Assembly: GCA_026122225.1 (NCBI GenBank)
Contig: JANEZZ010001408.1
Location: 124,001-188,000, forward strand
Direction of reading: 5' to 3'
DNA length: 64,000 nucleotides
From: Heloderma charlesbogerti
Taxonomy: Eukaryota > Chordata > Lepidosauria > Squamata > Helodermatidae
Notes under the pieces: model-generated
The model's database searches: none
Seen by the model: only the letters and a program-made list of their open reading frames with translations
Told to the model about the DNA's origin: nothing
In this document: positions 53,101-63,002 of the stretch, piece by piece
Numbering within the stretch: position 1 is the stretch's first letter
How the letters are laid out: every line of letters starts with the position of its first letter
Translations under genes and position numbers: made by a program

Positions 53101-54349
53101 TGGTTCTTCTTCCCTCCTTGCAAGCGGCAACAGGGACTCTGGCCGGCTCATGCAGCGGTCCAACTGCCTCCTTAAGCTGGTTTTTTGCTACTGATATATG
53201 TAGGTTCGCCTGGCACCTCCATGGTATTCCTTCCAGCACCAGTTGAAGACCTTTTTATTTTCCCAGGCATTTTAGCATTTTAGCTTCCTAGACTTTTAGC
53301 TTTGCTGTTTAAAATCTGTACTTTAAATCTCTGCATTGCTGCTAGGTTTTACTCTGGTTTTATTCTGGTTGTGTTGTTATATTGTGGTTTTAATGTTTTT
53401 ATATTTTATATTGACTGGCTGGGGTATGCTGGGAGTTGTAGAACTTTTTTCTGTCTAAACATGCATAGAATTGCGTCCTTAGTGCTGGGCATGCCCTGGA
53501 GGATAACGACATCATTTAAAGGGCCCACAAACTTTCGTGAGTGAGCAATCTCAATAGGTGGATAAAAGCTCTGTGTGAAGAAGGCATTTATATCCAGAGA
53601 TGTAAGATTTTGCAGGGCTCCCAACCTGGGATTAAGCTCCAACCTGTAAGTTTGTAAAGGGTTATATATCCCAGAAAGGGAAACCCTTTCTGGGATATAT
53701 AGCCCCTTTTGTTTTGTCTTAGGTTTTGCTTCCACTGATGACGTATCAGTTTACATAATGATCTGAATGAATTTAAGAAATCAGTACATCAGTAACTAGC
53801 ACTTACCTTCTCCTTGCACAGATGCATAACTCACTTGTCTGCTTAACTTTTTACCTTGATGCTTTGCCACTTAGGCTGAGATGCTTTGTCACAGGGGCTC
53901 CTCGTGCTTGGTGAGCGAAGCAAGCGGAACTTACTTGAGCAGTGCTTTGGATCCGAACCATAACGTGTAGCCCAGCCTTCCGCAACCTGGTGCCCTCTAG
54001 CAGTGTTGGACTGAAAAATCCCAGAATTCCCAGCCAACATGGCCATGCCCGGGTTGTGGAAGGCTGGTGTAGCTCATGAAATGACCTCTGTGCTATCTTC
54101 AGAAAGTTATTCCACACTGATTTGAGCAGCGTGGTACCTACAGTTTACAAATGTTAGGTGTTTAATAGAAAGGGTGTCTAGTACTATGCTGCCCACTTGT
54201 GGAACCCTTTTATATGGAGGAGTGTACACTTCCCCAAATGGTCCGGTGAGTTCAGGAAGTATCATTTCTCTGAATAATGTGCTAAGCAACTCACCTGAAT
54301 AGCAGCAAATCACCAGGGTGACTAGCAGAAGGCCAGTGGTCAGCTTCAT
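50171..54349 (-). CDS. Secretoglobin-like gene 3 (three coding exons)
   Basis: The coding exons are 54,295-54,349 (55 bp), 51,003-51,193 (191 bp, ending at a perfect GTAAGT donor) and 50,171-50,221 (51 bp, after a CTTTCAG acceptor). They give 98 residues with intron phases 1 and 0. Residues 1-18 (MKLTTGLLLVTLVICCYS) are the signal peptide, with likely cleavage after Ser18. The body has cysteines at 25 (SCPIL), 66 (LKQC) and 89 (LLKC), plus PFATT and LGLP. The layout and the 41-residue Cys spacing match SCGB1/Fel d 1 chain 1-type secretoglobins. The protein is predicted secreted and likely dimeric through cysteines. Introns hold a foldback/LTR-like element, CR1 pieces and L2 sequence. Exon joins are inferred. 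Confidence 0.87.
51274..51744. repeat. Foldback with about 95-bp inverted arms
   Basis: TGTTGGAACAACTTAGTCCATCC...GATGCTCTGTTTACTGACC on the left is complementary to GGTCAATAAACAGAGCATC...GGATTGTTGTTCCAACACTGG on the right. The arms are separated by about 260 bp rich in CCTGCCT repeats. It lies 80 bp upstream of exon 2 of gene 3. It may be the outer part of the LTR-like block that follows. Confidence 0.6.
51745..52125 (-). repeat. Gypsy-like LTR relic
   Basis: On the minus strand this begins TGTCATGCCCC and has an acidic, serine-rich open stretch (EESSSEEELEAPEAQ). It resembles the acidic pol C-terminus that overlaps the LTR of the Gypsy element at 58,433-62,082. The far end is unclear and may extend to 51,274. 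No target duplication was found. Confidence 0.4.
52126..52232 (-). mobile_element. CR1 3' tail
   Basis: AGAATCATAGAATCATAGTATAGTAGGGTTGGAAGGGGCC...CAGAGCATCCCTGA is the reverse complement of the CR1 3' end. Confidence 0.9.
52233..52620. other. Gene 3 intron 1 sequence
   Basis: No gene seen. The stretch 52,530-52,600 (AATTTTGGCTGAATTGTGCCCAAT) resembles 29,830-29,880 and 40,600-40,660 in introns 1 of genes 1 and 2, so it belongs to the ancestral intron. Confidence 0.5.
52627..52890 (-). mobile_element. CR1 fragment (second subfamily)
   Basis: AAGAACATAAGAAGAGCCATGTTGCATCAGATCAAGGG...TTTGTACACCTCTATCACATC matches the 3' region of the nested CR1 at 17,480-17,930 with deletions. Confidence 0.85.
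53205..53420 (+). mobile_element. L2 3' UTR fragment
   Basis: CGCCTGGCACCTCCATGGTATTCC...CAGTTGAAGACCTTTTTATTTTCCCAGGC followed by a T-rich stretch is L2 C-terminal and 3' UTR sequence. Confidence 0.65.
53975..54075. mobile_element. Short foldback MITE
   Basis: CAGCCTTCCGCAACCTGG at the left and CGGGTTGTGGAAGGCTGGTG at the right are near-complementary ends, with AATCCCAGAATTCCCAGCC inside. This is a common reptile DNA-repeat type. Confidence 0.7.
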
Positions 54350-54422
54350 GGTGGAGGTGGTTGTCTACTGCGTACCAGATGGCAACAGGCAATGGACTTT
54401 CTTTGGAAACCACGAACCAAAC

Positions 54423-54430
54423 TTATATAT
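54423..54430 (-). promoter_or_regulatory. TATA box, secretoglobin gene 3
   Basis: The minus strand reads ATATATAA about 75 bp upstream of the ATG, at the same spacing as genes 1 and 2. Confidence 0.7.
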
Positions 54431-54934
54431 GTGAGGCTGCTGGTTGTCTTCCACCCAATTGAGCCTATGCCAGTTTGCATAAATCCTTGAGAAATGTAAT
54501 CCAAGCCATGTTTGCCCATGGAGTGGACCCCAAGAGGGGAACATGCAAATATGACTCGGTTCCTCTTTCCATGAGATTGGAGTGGTTCAAAGAATTTAGG
54601 CCCACTTGTTCCTGTTAAGCACAAACACAGGATAATGAGAAAAAATGTTGTTCATAAAAAGCAAATCATGTGTTTTCGGCTGAATTGATCCATACACTTC
54701 CCTTTTGCTGGCTGGTATCACAGAGACCTGGCTGGGTGAGACTGGGGGAGTAAATCTCTCCCAGTTTTGCTCACCTGGAGTCTTTTTGCTGCAGAAATAC
54801 ACAAATGTTCCCCTGTCCGACCTCTCACAATAAAACAGAAAGTTAATGCATAAGAAACCAGTAGATAGCAAAGAACTCCAATGTTAACATGAGTAAATAT
54901 TATTGTTAAAATGCTTAATAATTGCTTTTTGCCC

Positions 54935-55540
54935 GAAAGGGCCTCCAAGGCAATATGAAACCACAAAACTGTTTAATGAAACAGACCAAAACTACCTTTA
55001 AAACAAACAGGAAAGCAAATTAATCCCATCTTAAAACCCATCAAAAGCCAAAGGGAGCAGAATAGTTACTGCAGCCTGCCTAAAGTTAGGCAGTCATGGG
55101 GCCAATATGAGGGAATACTCTCTTAGGGGGAGAATTCCACAGTTGGGTTGTTGACACAGAAAATGTCCTGTCCCGTGAACCAGCCAACCAAACCTCTCCT
55201 GTGGTGGGACATTCAAGAGGGCCTCTGAAGAAAATCGTAGGTACAGTCAGGTTGTTGGGCAGGAGGCCATCTTAGTAGACAAAAGCAATCTGGCTGCCCA
55301 CATTTTGCACCAGCTGCAGTTTCCAAACACCCTTCAAGGGCAGCCCCACATAGAGTACATTGGGAGATGGTTAACGCATTGATCATTGTGGCCAGATCCA
55401 CCTTTGCCGGGAAGGGGCACAACTGGCACAGCAGTCAAAGGCACTCCTGGCCACAGCACCCACCTAAACCTCCAGGAGTAACGCCAGCTCCAGAAGCTGC
55501 ATCCCTGATCCTTTAGAGGAAGTGGAGCCCCCACTCGGAG
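54935..55540 (-). mobile_element. L2 LINE fragment, minus strand
   Basis: GCACCAGCTGCAGTTTCCAAACACCCTTCAAGGGCAGCCCCACATAGAGTACATT (plus strand) is the reverse complement of the L2 C-terminal block also seen in the copy at 45,690. The flanking part (54,935-55,200) matches the L2 3' UTR with indels. Confidence 0.75.
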
Positions 55541-55624
55541 CAGGCTGTACCCCGGTCTTGGAACAGGAATACCGAGTCTCATGGTGTATATCCACAATCT
55601 GGATATACACCATGATTACTGCAA

Positions 55625-56130
55625 CGGCCACGGTGTGTGTGTGTGGGGGGGCTGCCCTTGAGGCTGGTCCGGAAGCTGGAGCTAGTGCAGAATGCAGCAG
55701 CTTGGCTGTTGTCAGGAGCTGCCCCTTTTCAGCATGTAACTCCTTTCCTGAGGGAACTGCACTGGCTGCCTATCCGCTACCGGGCCAGGCTTAAGGTATT
55801 AGTACTAGTGTACAAAGCCCTAAACAACTTGGGACCGGTATACCTGAGAGAGTGCCTTCTTCCTTACCAACCTGCCTGGTCAATGAGGTCATTGGAGGGC
55901 TTGCTCCTGCTGCTTCCACATGGACCTATGGCCCGGTTGGAGTCCACCAGGAAGAGAGCCTTCAGTGTGGTGGCCCCCTCCCTGTGGAACTCCCTGCCTT
56001 TGGAGGTCAGGCAGGCGCCAACGTTGTGCTGCTTTTGGCGCCTCCTGGAGACGCTGTTATTCTGAGAGGCTTTGCCTGAGTGACCAGCCGCGGTTTATTA
56101 TGTTCAGAATCTGTTCTTTTAAAATGTTGG
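55625..56130 (+). mobile_element. L2 LINE fragment, plus strand
   Basis: The frame 55,637-56,065 reads LVQNAAAWLLSG, FLRELHWLPIRYRARLKVLV, then RKRAFSVVAPSLWNSLPLEVR, the C-terminal end of L2 ORF2. The 3' UTR continues at 56,578-56,685 after a DNA-transposon insertion. Just upstream (55,560-55,620) is a small palindrome, GGTGTATATCCA..TGGATATACACC. Confidence 0.88.
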
Positions 56131-56577
56131 GAGGGAGCAATCCTATGGCCGCTAGTCAGCGACTAGACGGGCATAGGATATCTGGTTGTCCAGGAACCAA
56201 CCTCAGAGCCCGTGCTCCGAGGTTGGTTCCTGGAGAACCGCCCCCCCTGCGCTGCCTCGCAAGCAGTGCAGAACAGCTCTGCACCCCATGTTCGGAAGAG
56301 GAGTGCGGAGCAGCCAAAACGGGGCATTCCGGGGGGCGTTCTGGGGTGGGGGAGGCGGAAATGCCGGTACGATACATCCTACGTGTTGTCCGGCAGCCTC
56401 CTCCCCTACTCCGCCTTCCTGCAGCTAGACAGCCGCAGTTGGCTGTCTAGCTGCAAATGCAGGGCAGGAGAAGCGCGGAGGGAATGATCCCCTCTGTGCT
56501 TCTCCTGCCGTGCGTTGGATAGGTGGTCACCTCTGAGTTTGGAGGCGGCCGCCTATCCCCATAGGATTGTGCCCTTA
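56131..56577. mobile_element. Non-autonomous DNA transposon in an L2 copy
   Basis: GAGGGAGCAATCCTATGG and CCATAGGATTGTGCCC are inverted ends. The interior holds further mirrored parts (GGTTGTCCAGGAACCAACCTC..., GCAGCTAGACAGCCG/GGCTGTCTAGCTGC). It splits the L2 3' UTR. It is the same type as 48,103-48,545. Confidence 0.72.
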
Positions 56578-56685
56578 ATTGTTTTAATTATGGGACTTTA
56601 TTCTTTTATCTTGCTGTTCACCGCTCCGTAATCTTTTATGTGGAGTGGTATATAAATATTGTTAATAAATAAATAAATATGCTCA
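56578..56685 (+). mobile_element. L2 3' tail (continuation)
   Basis: TTTTATCTTGCTGTTCACCGCTCCGTAATC...AATAAATAAATAAAT completes the L2 copy of 55,625-56,130. Confidence 0.8.
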
Positions 56686-57325
56686 ACACCTGTATGCCTG
56701 AGTCAAAGAAGAATTTTATTTATATATAGGCTTACAATCTCTAATTGAATAGAGGGAGAAAACAGAGCAAGGGATAGAAGGGAAGGCAGGAGTAAGCGGG
56801 GGGGGGGATTTGTGACATCACATGCCATTACATTGTAGGCCAGGTTTGCACAACACGACAACACACCATGGGTAATCATCCATGGTGGGTTGTCCTGACA
56901 TCCAAACTTGGCATGGTTTCCACATGGCGGCTTATTTTCTGACTTGGATTCCTGCATTGAGCAGGGGGTTGGACTCGATGGTCTTGTAGGCCCCTTCCAA
57001 CCCTACTATTCTATGATTCTATGATTCCACAAACAAGCCACCCTGAGAACATATGGCTTGTTGTTGGGTTGTTCAGAATGGCTTATTTTCAGGGTGGCTT
57101 GTTGTGTCGTCTGAACCCACCAGGGCAACTTTCATTGTGGGTTGTCAGGAAAGCATAAATAAATATGCTCAACACCTGTATGCCTGAATCAAAGAAGGAC
57201 TTTATTTATATATAGGCTTGCAATCTCTAATTGAATAGAGGGGAAAAACAGAGCAAAGGGAGAGAGGAAGGCAGGAGTAAGCGGGGGGGGGGTTGTCTGT
57301 GACATCACATGTCATTACATTGTCA
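56678..57325 (+). repeat. Direct 150-bp repeat around a foldback and CR1 tail
   Basis: 56,678-56,835 and 57,156-57,325 share ATGCTCAACACCTGTATGCCTGA, TTTATTTATATATAGGCTT and GCAGGAGTAAGCGGGGGGGGG with about 90 percent identity by eye. Between them, 56,836-57,135 is a foldback DNA-repeat (TTTGCACAACACGACAACACACC... mirrored by TGTTGTGTCGTCTGAACCCACC), itself split by a CR1 tail at 56,938-57,028. Confidence 0.75.
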
Positions 57326-57339
57326 GCCAGGTTGAGTCT

Positions 57340-57620
57340 ATGCCAGTTTGCATAAATCCTTGAGAAATGTAATCCAGCCATGTTTGCCCATGAAGTGGAC
57401 CCCAAGAGGGGAACATGGAAGTATAACTCTCTGTTCCTCTTTCCATGAGATTCGAGTGGATGAAAGAATTTAGGCCCACTTGTTCCTGTTAAGCACAAAC
57501 ACAAGATAACAAGAAAAAATGTTGTCCATGAAATGTAGATCATGTGTTCTCGGTTGAATTGATCCATACTGTGGGAACAAATCTCTCCCAGCTTTGCCCA
57601 CCTGGGTTCTCTGTGCTACC
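57340..57620 (-). repeat. Orphan copy of a secretoglobin upstream region
   Basis: GCCAGTTTGCATAAATCCTTGAGAAATGTAATCCA through GTTGAATTGATCCATAC is about 90 percent identical to 54,455-54,700, upstream of gene 3. The part with TATA box and exon 1 is missing: the match stops just where these would begin. It shows that a fourth unit once stood here, or that the upstream block was copied alone. Confidence 0.8.
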
Positions 57621-57960
57621 GCATGCAAGACCTGGGGGCCAGGGAGGCAGAACTGTGGTGGTCTATTGTGATTCTGTTCCTTGGACCATGTTACAGTTTT
57701 CCAGTTTTGAGTGTGTGTATCTGAAGGTGGGTGCTCAGGACAGAATTGGGATGCTTGAGGGTGGTGCTTGAGTCCTCCTAACTTGTTCTGGTGGGGGACC
57801 AACAGATATGCAAAGACCACCCAGGCGGGAGTGGCTCAGGACTTCATGGTCTCTATGGCAACCATTGGTCTGTCCCAAATTGTATCTGGCCCCGCTCATT
57901 CTGCACACACCTTAGATCCGTTTTTTTGTGTTGGGTGGTAGGATGGTGATCTTGGGGTGG
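57590..57960 (+). mobile_element. L2 endonuclease fragment
   Basis: The pieces CTCAGGACTTCATGGTCTCTATGGCAACCATTGG and GTCTGTCCCAAATTGTATCTGGCCCC match the L2 endonuclease region also found at 49,380-49,600. The frame is broken. Confidence 0.65.
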
Positions 57961-58432
57961 AGGAACTCACTGTAGTTCTGTTGTCATGGAGAGATCACTA
58001 CTTGGTGGCCTGTAGATTTACTGGGGCTCAAAGCCTCTGCAGGTGTGGGGGACTGATTAAGATGGGCTACTCCAGGAGGCTGATGGTCCAAGTGGTTTTC
58101 ATATGTCTCTTGGGGACAGGGCCACCCAGAGGAATCTAGGGGCCTGAGGCAATGGAATTTTCAGGATGGGGTGGCCTGTCACACAAAAATTACAGTCATT
58201 TTGAAAAATATATATAATTGAAATACCATAAATCCAATAAACCACATATACAATAAATTCAACATATATACAACATATTGAATGAAAAAAAACTAATGTG
58301 CCTGGTCATCTGGTCAGGAAAACTAAAAACTAAACCAAAAATACATATAAATACCTACATAATTAAAAAGTAACTATCAGAATATTTTTACCTAAGAACT
58401 AATTATTATTACGTTTAACCTTTCTTCAACAG

Positions 58433-58962
58433 TGTCAGGGTGGACACTGAGCCCATAGAATCCCAGAGTAGTTCTGATTCTGAGGAAGAGCAGTCGCTCC
58501 TGGGAGAGGAGCGCGCTCCTCTTTCCCAGGGCCTGCAGCTGACAGAGATTCCTCCCACCCGCATTCCTAGATTAGAAAGCAGTCCAGGGAGTGATCGCGC
58601 ACGGGAAGCAGTCTTGGTGGACGCGCGACGCCGACGCAGTGAGAGGCGCCAAATGGAGGGCGCAGAAAGGAGGCGTAGTGCCCGGTTGGCGCGCAGACAA
58701 CGGCTGCGCCCCGAGGATCCAAGGGAAAAGGGGAGGGACTCTCCCTAGTCTTTAAGTTCAGAGGTCTGCCAGTAATTCCCTTTCAAACGGGGACCAACCG
58801 TTCCAACTTAGGGCACAGGTATTCTGCTGCTCAGATCTAGTTGCTACCTGTAGAGTTGTTAAGTTGTAAAAGAAGAATAAAGCTTTGAAAAGAATCCCTT
58901 TGTCTGTGTCTGGACTTGGCTACTGGATTAGACTGAGAGAGCCCTCCAAGGAGCCCTTGACA
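58433..58962 (+). repeat. 5' LTR of the Gypsy element
   Basis: TGTCAGGGTGG...GAGCCCTTGACA. AATAAA occurs at about 58,875-58,880. The LTR contains an open stretch (58,440-58,748) equal to the acidic and basic C-terminal tail of the pol frame, which overlaps the 3' LTR. Confidence 0.93.
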
Positions 58963-59025
58963 GCTTGGTCCCCGTTCCTCTTTTTTTTCTCTCTCGCCTC
59001 TCTCTCTCCCTTCTCCGATTGCCTT

Positions 59026-59440
59026 ATGGAGGGTGCCGGGGACCCAGCGTTGTAAGCTCTGGCGCAAGAGAACCAGATACTCCGTGATCAGATGGCTCAA
59101 CTGACGGCTGCCGTGCAGAATCTACAGGCAGCGTTTCAATCCCCCCCCCACCTCCGATTCCCCCACACCGCAAGTGCCCGGTGGCGTTGCCAGAGACGTT
59201 TTCTGGTGAGAAAGGACTTTTTCAGATTTTCAGGGCCCAATCAGGGCTGTACATGCATCTTAGACCTGAGGATTTCCAGACGGAACAGGTTCGTGTGGGT
59301 TTCATCATTAACCTACTGTCAGGCATGGCAGCTAAATGGGCTAAATCCACGGCTCCGTTGACTCCTCCTCCTCTCCTTCCCCCTCCTCCTCCTCCTCGTC
59401 CCCAGGCTTGACTAGACTGCCCCCCAAGCTTGTTGGGGGC
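59026..59440 (+). pseudogene. Gypsy gag relic
   Basis: An ATG at 59,026 is followed by a stop ten codons later. A later frame (59,181-59,411) contains MALPETFSGEK, YMHLRPEDFQTEQVRVGFI and LLSGMAAKWA, typical of the gag N-terminal region in vertebrate chromoviruses. The rest of gag, including any zinc knuckle, is missing at the join near 59,400. Confidence 0.7.
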
Positions 59441-59445
59441 CTCCA

Positions 59446-60144
59446 GTGTGGGGGTCAGCTCCGCACCGGGTGGGTGCCTTCCCCAACCCCCCCGCACCCT
59501 CCCATCTGCGGTTGCATGTTCACCTCCGCTCCTCACAGCGGGGTGGGGTGGAGGCCCTAGCTTTAGTGGACTCGGGGGCTACGACTAGTTTCATGGATGA
59601 GACCTTCGCCTTCTTCCACAGAATTCCTACCCTGCCCCTTTCTGCCCCCTTCGCAGTGCAGACCATTGATGGGCGTCCTCTCTCTTCGGGCGAGGTGACC
59701 CGTATTACAGTTCCGCTCACTCTGCGCACCCAGTCCCACGTTGAGCAGATTCAATTTCACTTAGCCAACGTTCCCTTATACCCAATTGTGCTGGGTTTTT
59801 CCTGGCTCTCTAAGTACAACCCTCAGATTTCTTGGGGGCTTCGGCAAGTGGAGTTTGCATCTCCCTACTGCCGGGAGCATTGCCTCATGGAGGAGGCGCC
59901 AGTCCCGGCCCAGGCATTAACCCTTCCCCCCCCTCCTTCTCTGCTTCTGGCAGTCCTTCAGCTACTGTCATCCTCCCAGAGAACTATGCAGTTTTTCGGA
60001 ATGTATTTGACAAGAAGGAGGCTGACCGGCATCCCCGCCAAGGCCTGGCGGCAGCTGCGGTGCCTCATTCTTGGGAGGAGCTCCTTCTCTCTGCACAGGC
60101 TCAGGATGCTTTTGTTCGCACAAAGGTGGAGGAATTGGGGATAG
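59446..60144 (+). pseudogene. Gypsy aspartic protease and pol N-terminus
   Basis: The frame holds the active-site motif ALVDSGATTSF (about residue 40) and the second block YPIVLGFSWLSKYNP, which define a retropepsin. A shift near 59,960 leads to a frame with PENYAVFRNVFDKKEADRHP, the start of the reverse-transcriptase linker. There the reverse transcriptase is cut out. Confidence 0.83.
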
Positions 60145-61868
60145 CCTCTGCCGCCCCCCACTCTACCCCCTTTTCTTTGCGAGGTGGCCTGCTTTACCAT
60201 TCCGGCCGGGTCTATGTGCCTTCTAAACCCCTCCGCGAGAGGGTCCTCCATCAGTGCCACGACTCCCCCACAGCGGGGCATTTTGGTGTCGCCAAGACCC
60301 TGCATGGAGTGACGAGGGATTTTTGGTAGCCTCGTGTGTGTCAGGATGTCAAGTCCTATGTCGCCTCCTGCCCAACCTACCAGTGGGCGAAGGCCCCCTC
60401 AGGCAAGCCCACAGGCTTGCTTCACCCCCTGCCTACCCCCTCAGGACCTTGGAAACTGCTCTCCCTTGACTTCATCACTGACTAGCCTCCCTCACACGGT
60501 AAGACCACTATTCTGGTGGTGGTGGATTTGTTTTCTAAGATGGCCCATTTCATCCCCTGCTCGGGGTTGCCCACAGCCAGGGAGACGGCGGAGCTGTTCG
60601 TGACGCATGTTTTCCGCCTCCACGGATGGCCCGAGGGCCTCATTTCCGATAGGGGGGCCCAATTCACTGCCCATTTCTGGAGGGAGCTACTGGCGTTGCT
60701 CCATGTGACACTCCGTCTTTCCTCCGCCCACCATCCACAGACGGACGGTCAGACCGAGCGCACCAATGCACCTCTGGAGCAGTATTTGCGCTTTTATGTC
60801 TATTACCAGCAAGATGACTGGTTTTCCTTGCTGCCTCTCGCAGAATTTGCTTATAACAATGCCTGCCATGCTTCCACCCGCCAAACTCCATTTTTTGCCA
60901 ATTTTGGTTACCACCCCAAGGCCTTCCCGTCCACCCTAGCTCCCTCTTCAGTGCCAGCGGCCCAGGACTTTTTAGCGGAGTTGCGAGCGGTACACCACCT
61001 CTTACGGGACTCCCTCGAGCAAGCCAAGACAGCCTACAAGGCCTCTGCAGACTGGCGGCGCCAGCCGGGTCCGTCTCTGCAACCGGTGGACTGGGTTTGG
61101 TTGTCCACCCAATACCTCCCCTCTCACTCGCCCGCAAGGAAGCTCGCGCCTCGCCGCACGGGACCTTTCCAGGTTACAGCCCAAATTAATCCTGTTGCTT
61201 TTCGCCTGGCTCTCCCCCCCTCCATGAAGATTCATCCTGTTTTTCACCGGTCCTTGCTGTCCCCCCTGGTTTCTGGTGACCCTCATCGCTCAGTCGGCTC
61301 CCCACCACCACCAGTGCTGGTGGAGGGGGAGGAGGAGTTTGAGATCGTGGAGATTCTGGACTCCCGCCTTTCTCGTGGCTGCTTGCAATATCTGGTGGAC
61401 TGGAAGGGGTACAGGCCTGATGAGCGATCCTGGGAACCCGCAGAAAATGTGCATACTCCGTTGCTGCTGAGGCGCTTCCACCAGCTGTACCCTCACAAGC
61501 CCGGGGCCCCAGGGGAGGAGCATGAGGGGGGGCCTCATGGGAGCGGGGATGATGTCAGGGTGGACACTGAGCCCATAGAATCCCAGAGTAGTTCTGATTC
61601 TGAGGAAGAGCAGTCGCTCCTGGGAGAGGAGCGCGCTCCTCTTTCCCAGGGCCTGCAGCTGACAGAGATTCCTCCCACCAGCATTCCTAGATTAGAAAGC
61701 AGTCCAGGGAGTGATCGAGCGCGGGAAGCAGTCTTGGTGGACGCGCGACGCCGACACAGTGAGCGGCGCCAAATGGAGGGCACAGAAAGGAGGCGTAGTG
61801 CCCGGTTGGCACGCAGACAACGGCTGCGCCCAGAGGATCCAAGGGAAAAGAGGAGGGACTCTCCCTAG
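60040..61868 (+). pseudogene. Gypsy integrase with chromodomain
   Basis: The zinc-binding region is HQCHDSPTAGHFG...ASCPTYQ, where the last cysteine of HHCC is Tyr. Stops lie near 60,327 and 60,482. The long frame 60,516-61,868 covers the core (ISDRGAQF, QTDGQTERTN), the GPF-type block and a chromodomain (FEIVEILDSRL, QYLVDWKGY, SWEPAENV) at about 61,333-61,490. Chromodomains steer chromovirus insertion in the family. The acidic tail extends into the 3' LTR. Confidence 0.87.
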
Positions 61869-62082
61869 TCTTTAAGTTCAGGGGTCTGCCAGTAATTCCC
61901 TTTCAAACGGGGACCAACCGTTCCAACTTAGGGCACAGGTATTCTGCTGCTCAGATCTAGTTGCTACCTGTAGAGTTGTTAAGTTGTAAAAGAAGAATAA
62001 AGCTTTGAAAAGAATCCCTTTGTCTGTGTCTGGACTTGGCTACTGGATGAGACTGAGAGAGCCCTCCAAGGAGCCCTTGACA
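61553..62082 (+). repeat. 3' LTR of the Gypsy element
   Basis: This is the same length as the 5' LTR and about 98 percent identical. The pol frame runs into it and stops at 61,868. It is preceded by purine-rich sequence (GGGAGCGGGGATGA) that may act as the polypurine tract. Confidence 0.93.
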
Positions 62083-62099
62083 AACAGGTAATTAAAAAT

Positions 62100-62870
62100 A
62101 TTTCAGACCTAATGTTAAAGTGGGGTGGGAGAGCAGCATCCCCTCTGTTCTTGGGCCGAGTATGTTCATGTTTAAATATAAGTTGTTTATCTCTTACAAA
62201 CTGACAAGTTTTAAGGACATTTTGGTGAAAAAAAATGTTTTAAATGTCCTATTTTGATTTAGTTAAAATTTAAGATTCCATATCAGGTGCATCCTGAGTA
62301 ACTTGGTGACAAAGTTTTATGGGGCACTCCGACCCTACTGTAGAACGCTGTCATTGTTACAGGAGCAAACAGGACGGTGTCGGCGCGTCAGGGAGATGGG
62401 TCCCGTTCGCTACCCAGGCAATCACAATAAATCGGGTTTGGGGGGCCCTTTACACATTTTTTTTACTTTCACTTTTTATTTTGTAAGTTAAGAACTGGAA
62501 ATAAAAGATGGGGCCCTTACATACAAATGAGCAAAAGTGACTGGGGATGGCCAATGCACCTCAAGCTCGAGGTGGATAAGGAGTCCCTACCGGTCCGGAG
62601 CGGCCCAGGCCCCAATGCTCTCAGTCTGCCATAGGTATGTTTTCAGAATCAATGCTGGATCAGATCCAGATGCGGTGCTAACATGAAATGGAAACGGAAA
62701 CAAAAAAATCAAATAAAGCCTTTTTAACAATATTTAACAGCAACATTTCCTAAAATAAAATTATAGGATATCCACCCCTCCCCCGCCTCCATACTGCTAT
62801 ACTAATCCACCACTAACAATGAGTAGGTAAACGTAATTTTCCTTTGTGTTTTTCTTTTGTTTTTAATAGT
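62100..62870. other. No recognised gene
   Basis: Nothing coding is supported. A T-rich run is near 62,458-62,485 and a short block GGTTTGGGGGGCCCTTTAC resembles dispersed repeats. Confidence 0.4.
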
Positions 62871-62875
62871 TACAA

Positions 62876-63002
62876 GATGGTACTTACTTGTTCATGGACC
62901 TGAGCACGCTCCGGGAGAGAGCGCAGGACAGGAAGGCCTGGCGTGCTATGGTCCATGGGGTCACGAAGAGTCGGACACGACTGAACGACTGAACAACAAC
63001 TT
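62876..63002 (+). mobile_element. RTE-BovB 3' tail
   Basis: GACAGGAAGGCCTGGCGTGCTATGGTCCATGGGGTCACGAAGAGTCGGACACGACTGAACGACTGAACAACAAC is the BovB 3' end. It is plus-strand, without further coding sequence. Confidence 0.93.

Larger units (their letters stand above)
58433..62082 (+). mobile_element. Ty3/Gypsy chromovirus-type LTR retrotransposon, internally deleted
   Basis: Two 530-bp LTRs (58,433-58,962 and 61,553-62,082) with TGTCAGGG...CCTTGACA ends bracket a 2,590-bp interior. The flanking 5-bp duplication AACAG is at 58,428-58,432 and 62,083-62,087. The interior keeps gag pieces, an aspartic protease, an integrase and a chromodomain. It lacks the whole reverse transcriptase and RNase H. 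Full-length relatives have an interior of roughly 4-5 kb. By eye the LTRs differ at 11 positions with no indel. Confidence 0.93.
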
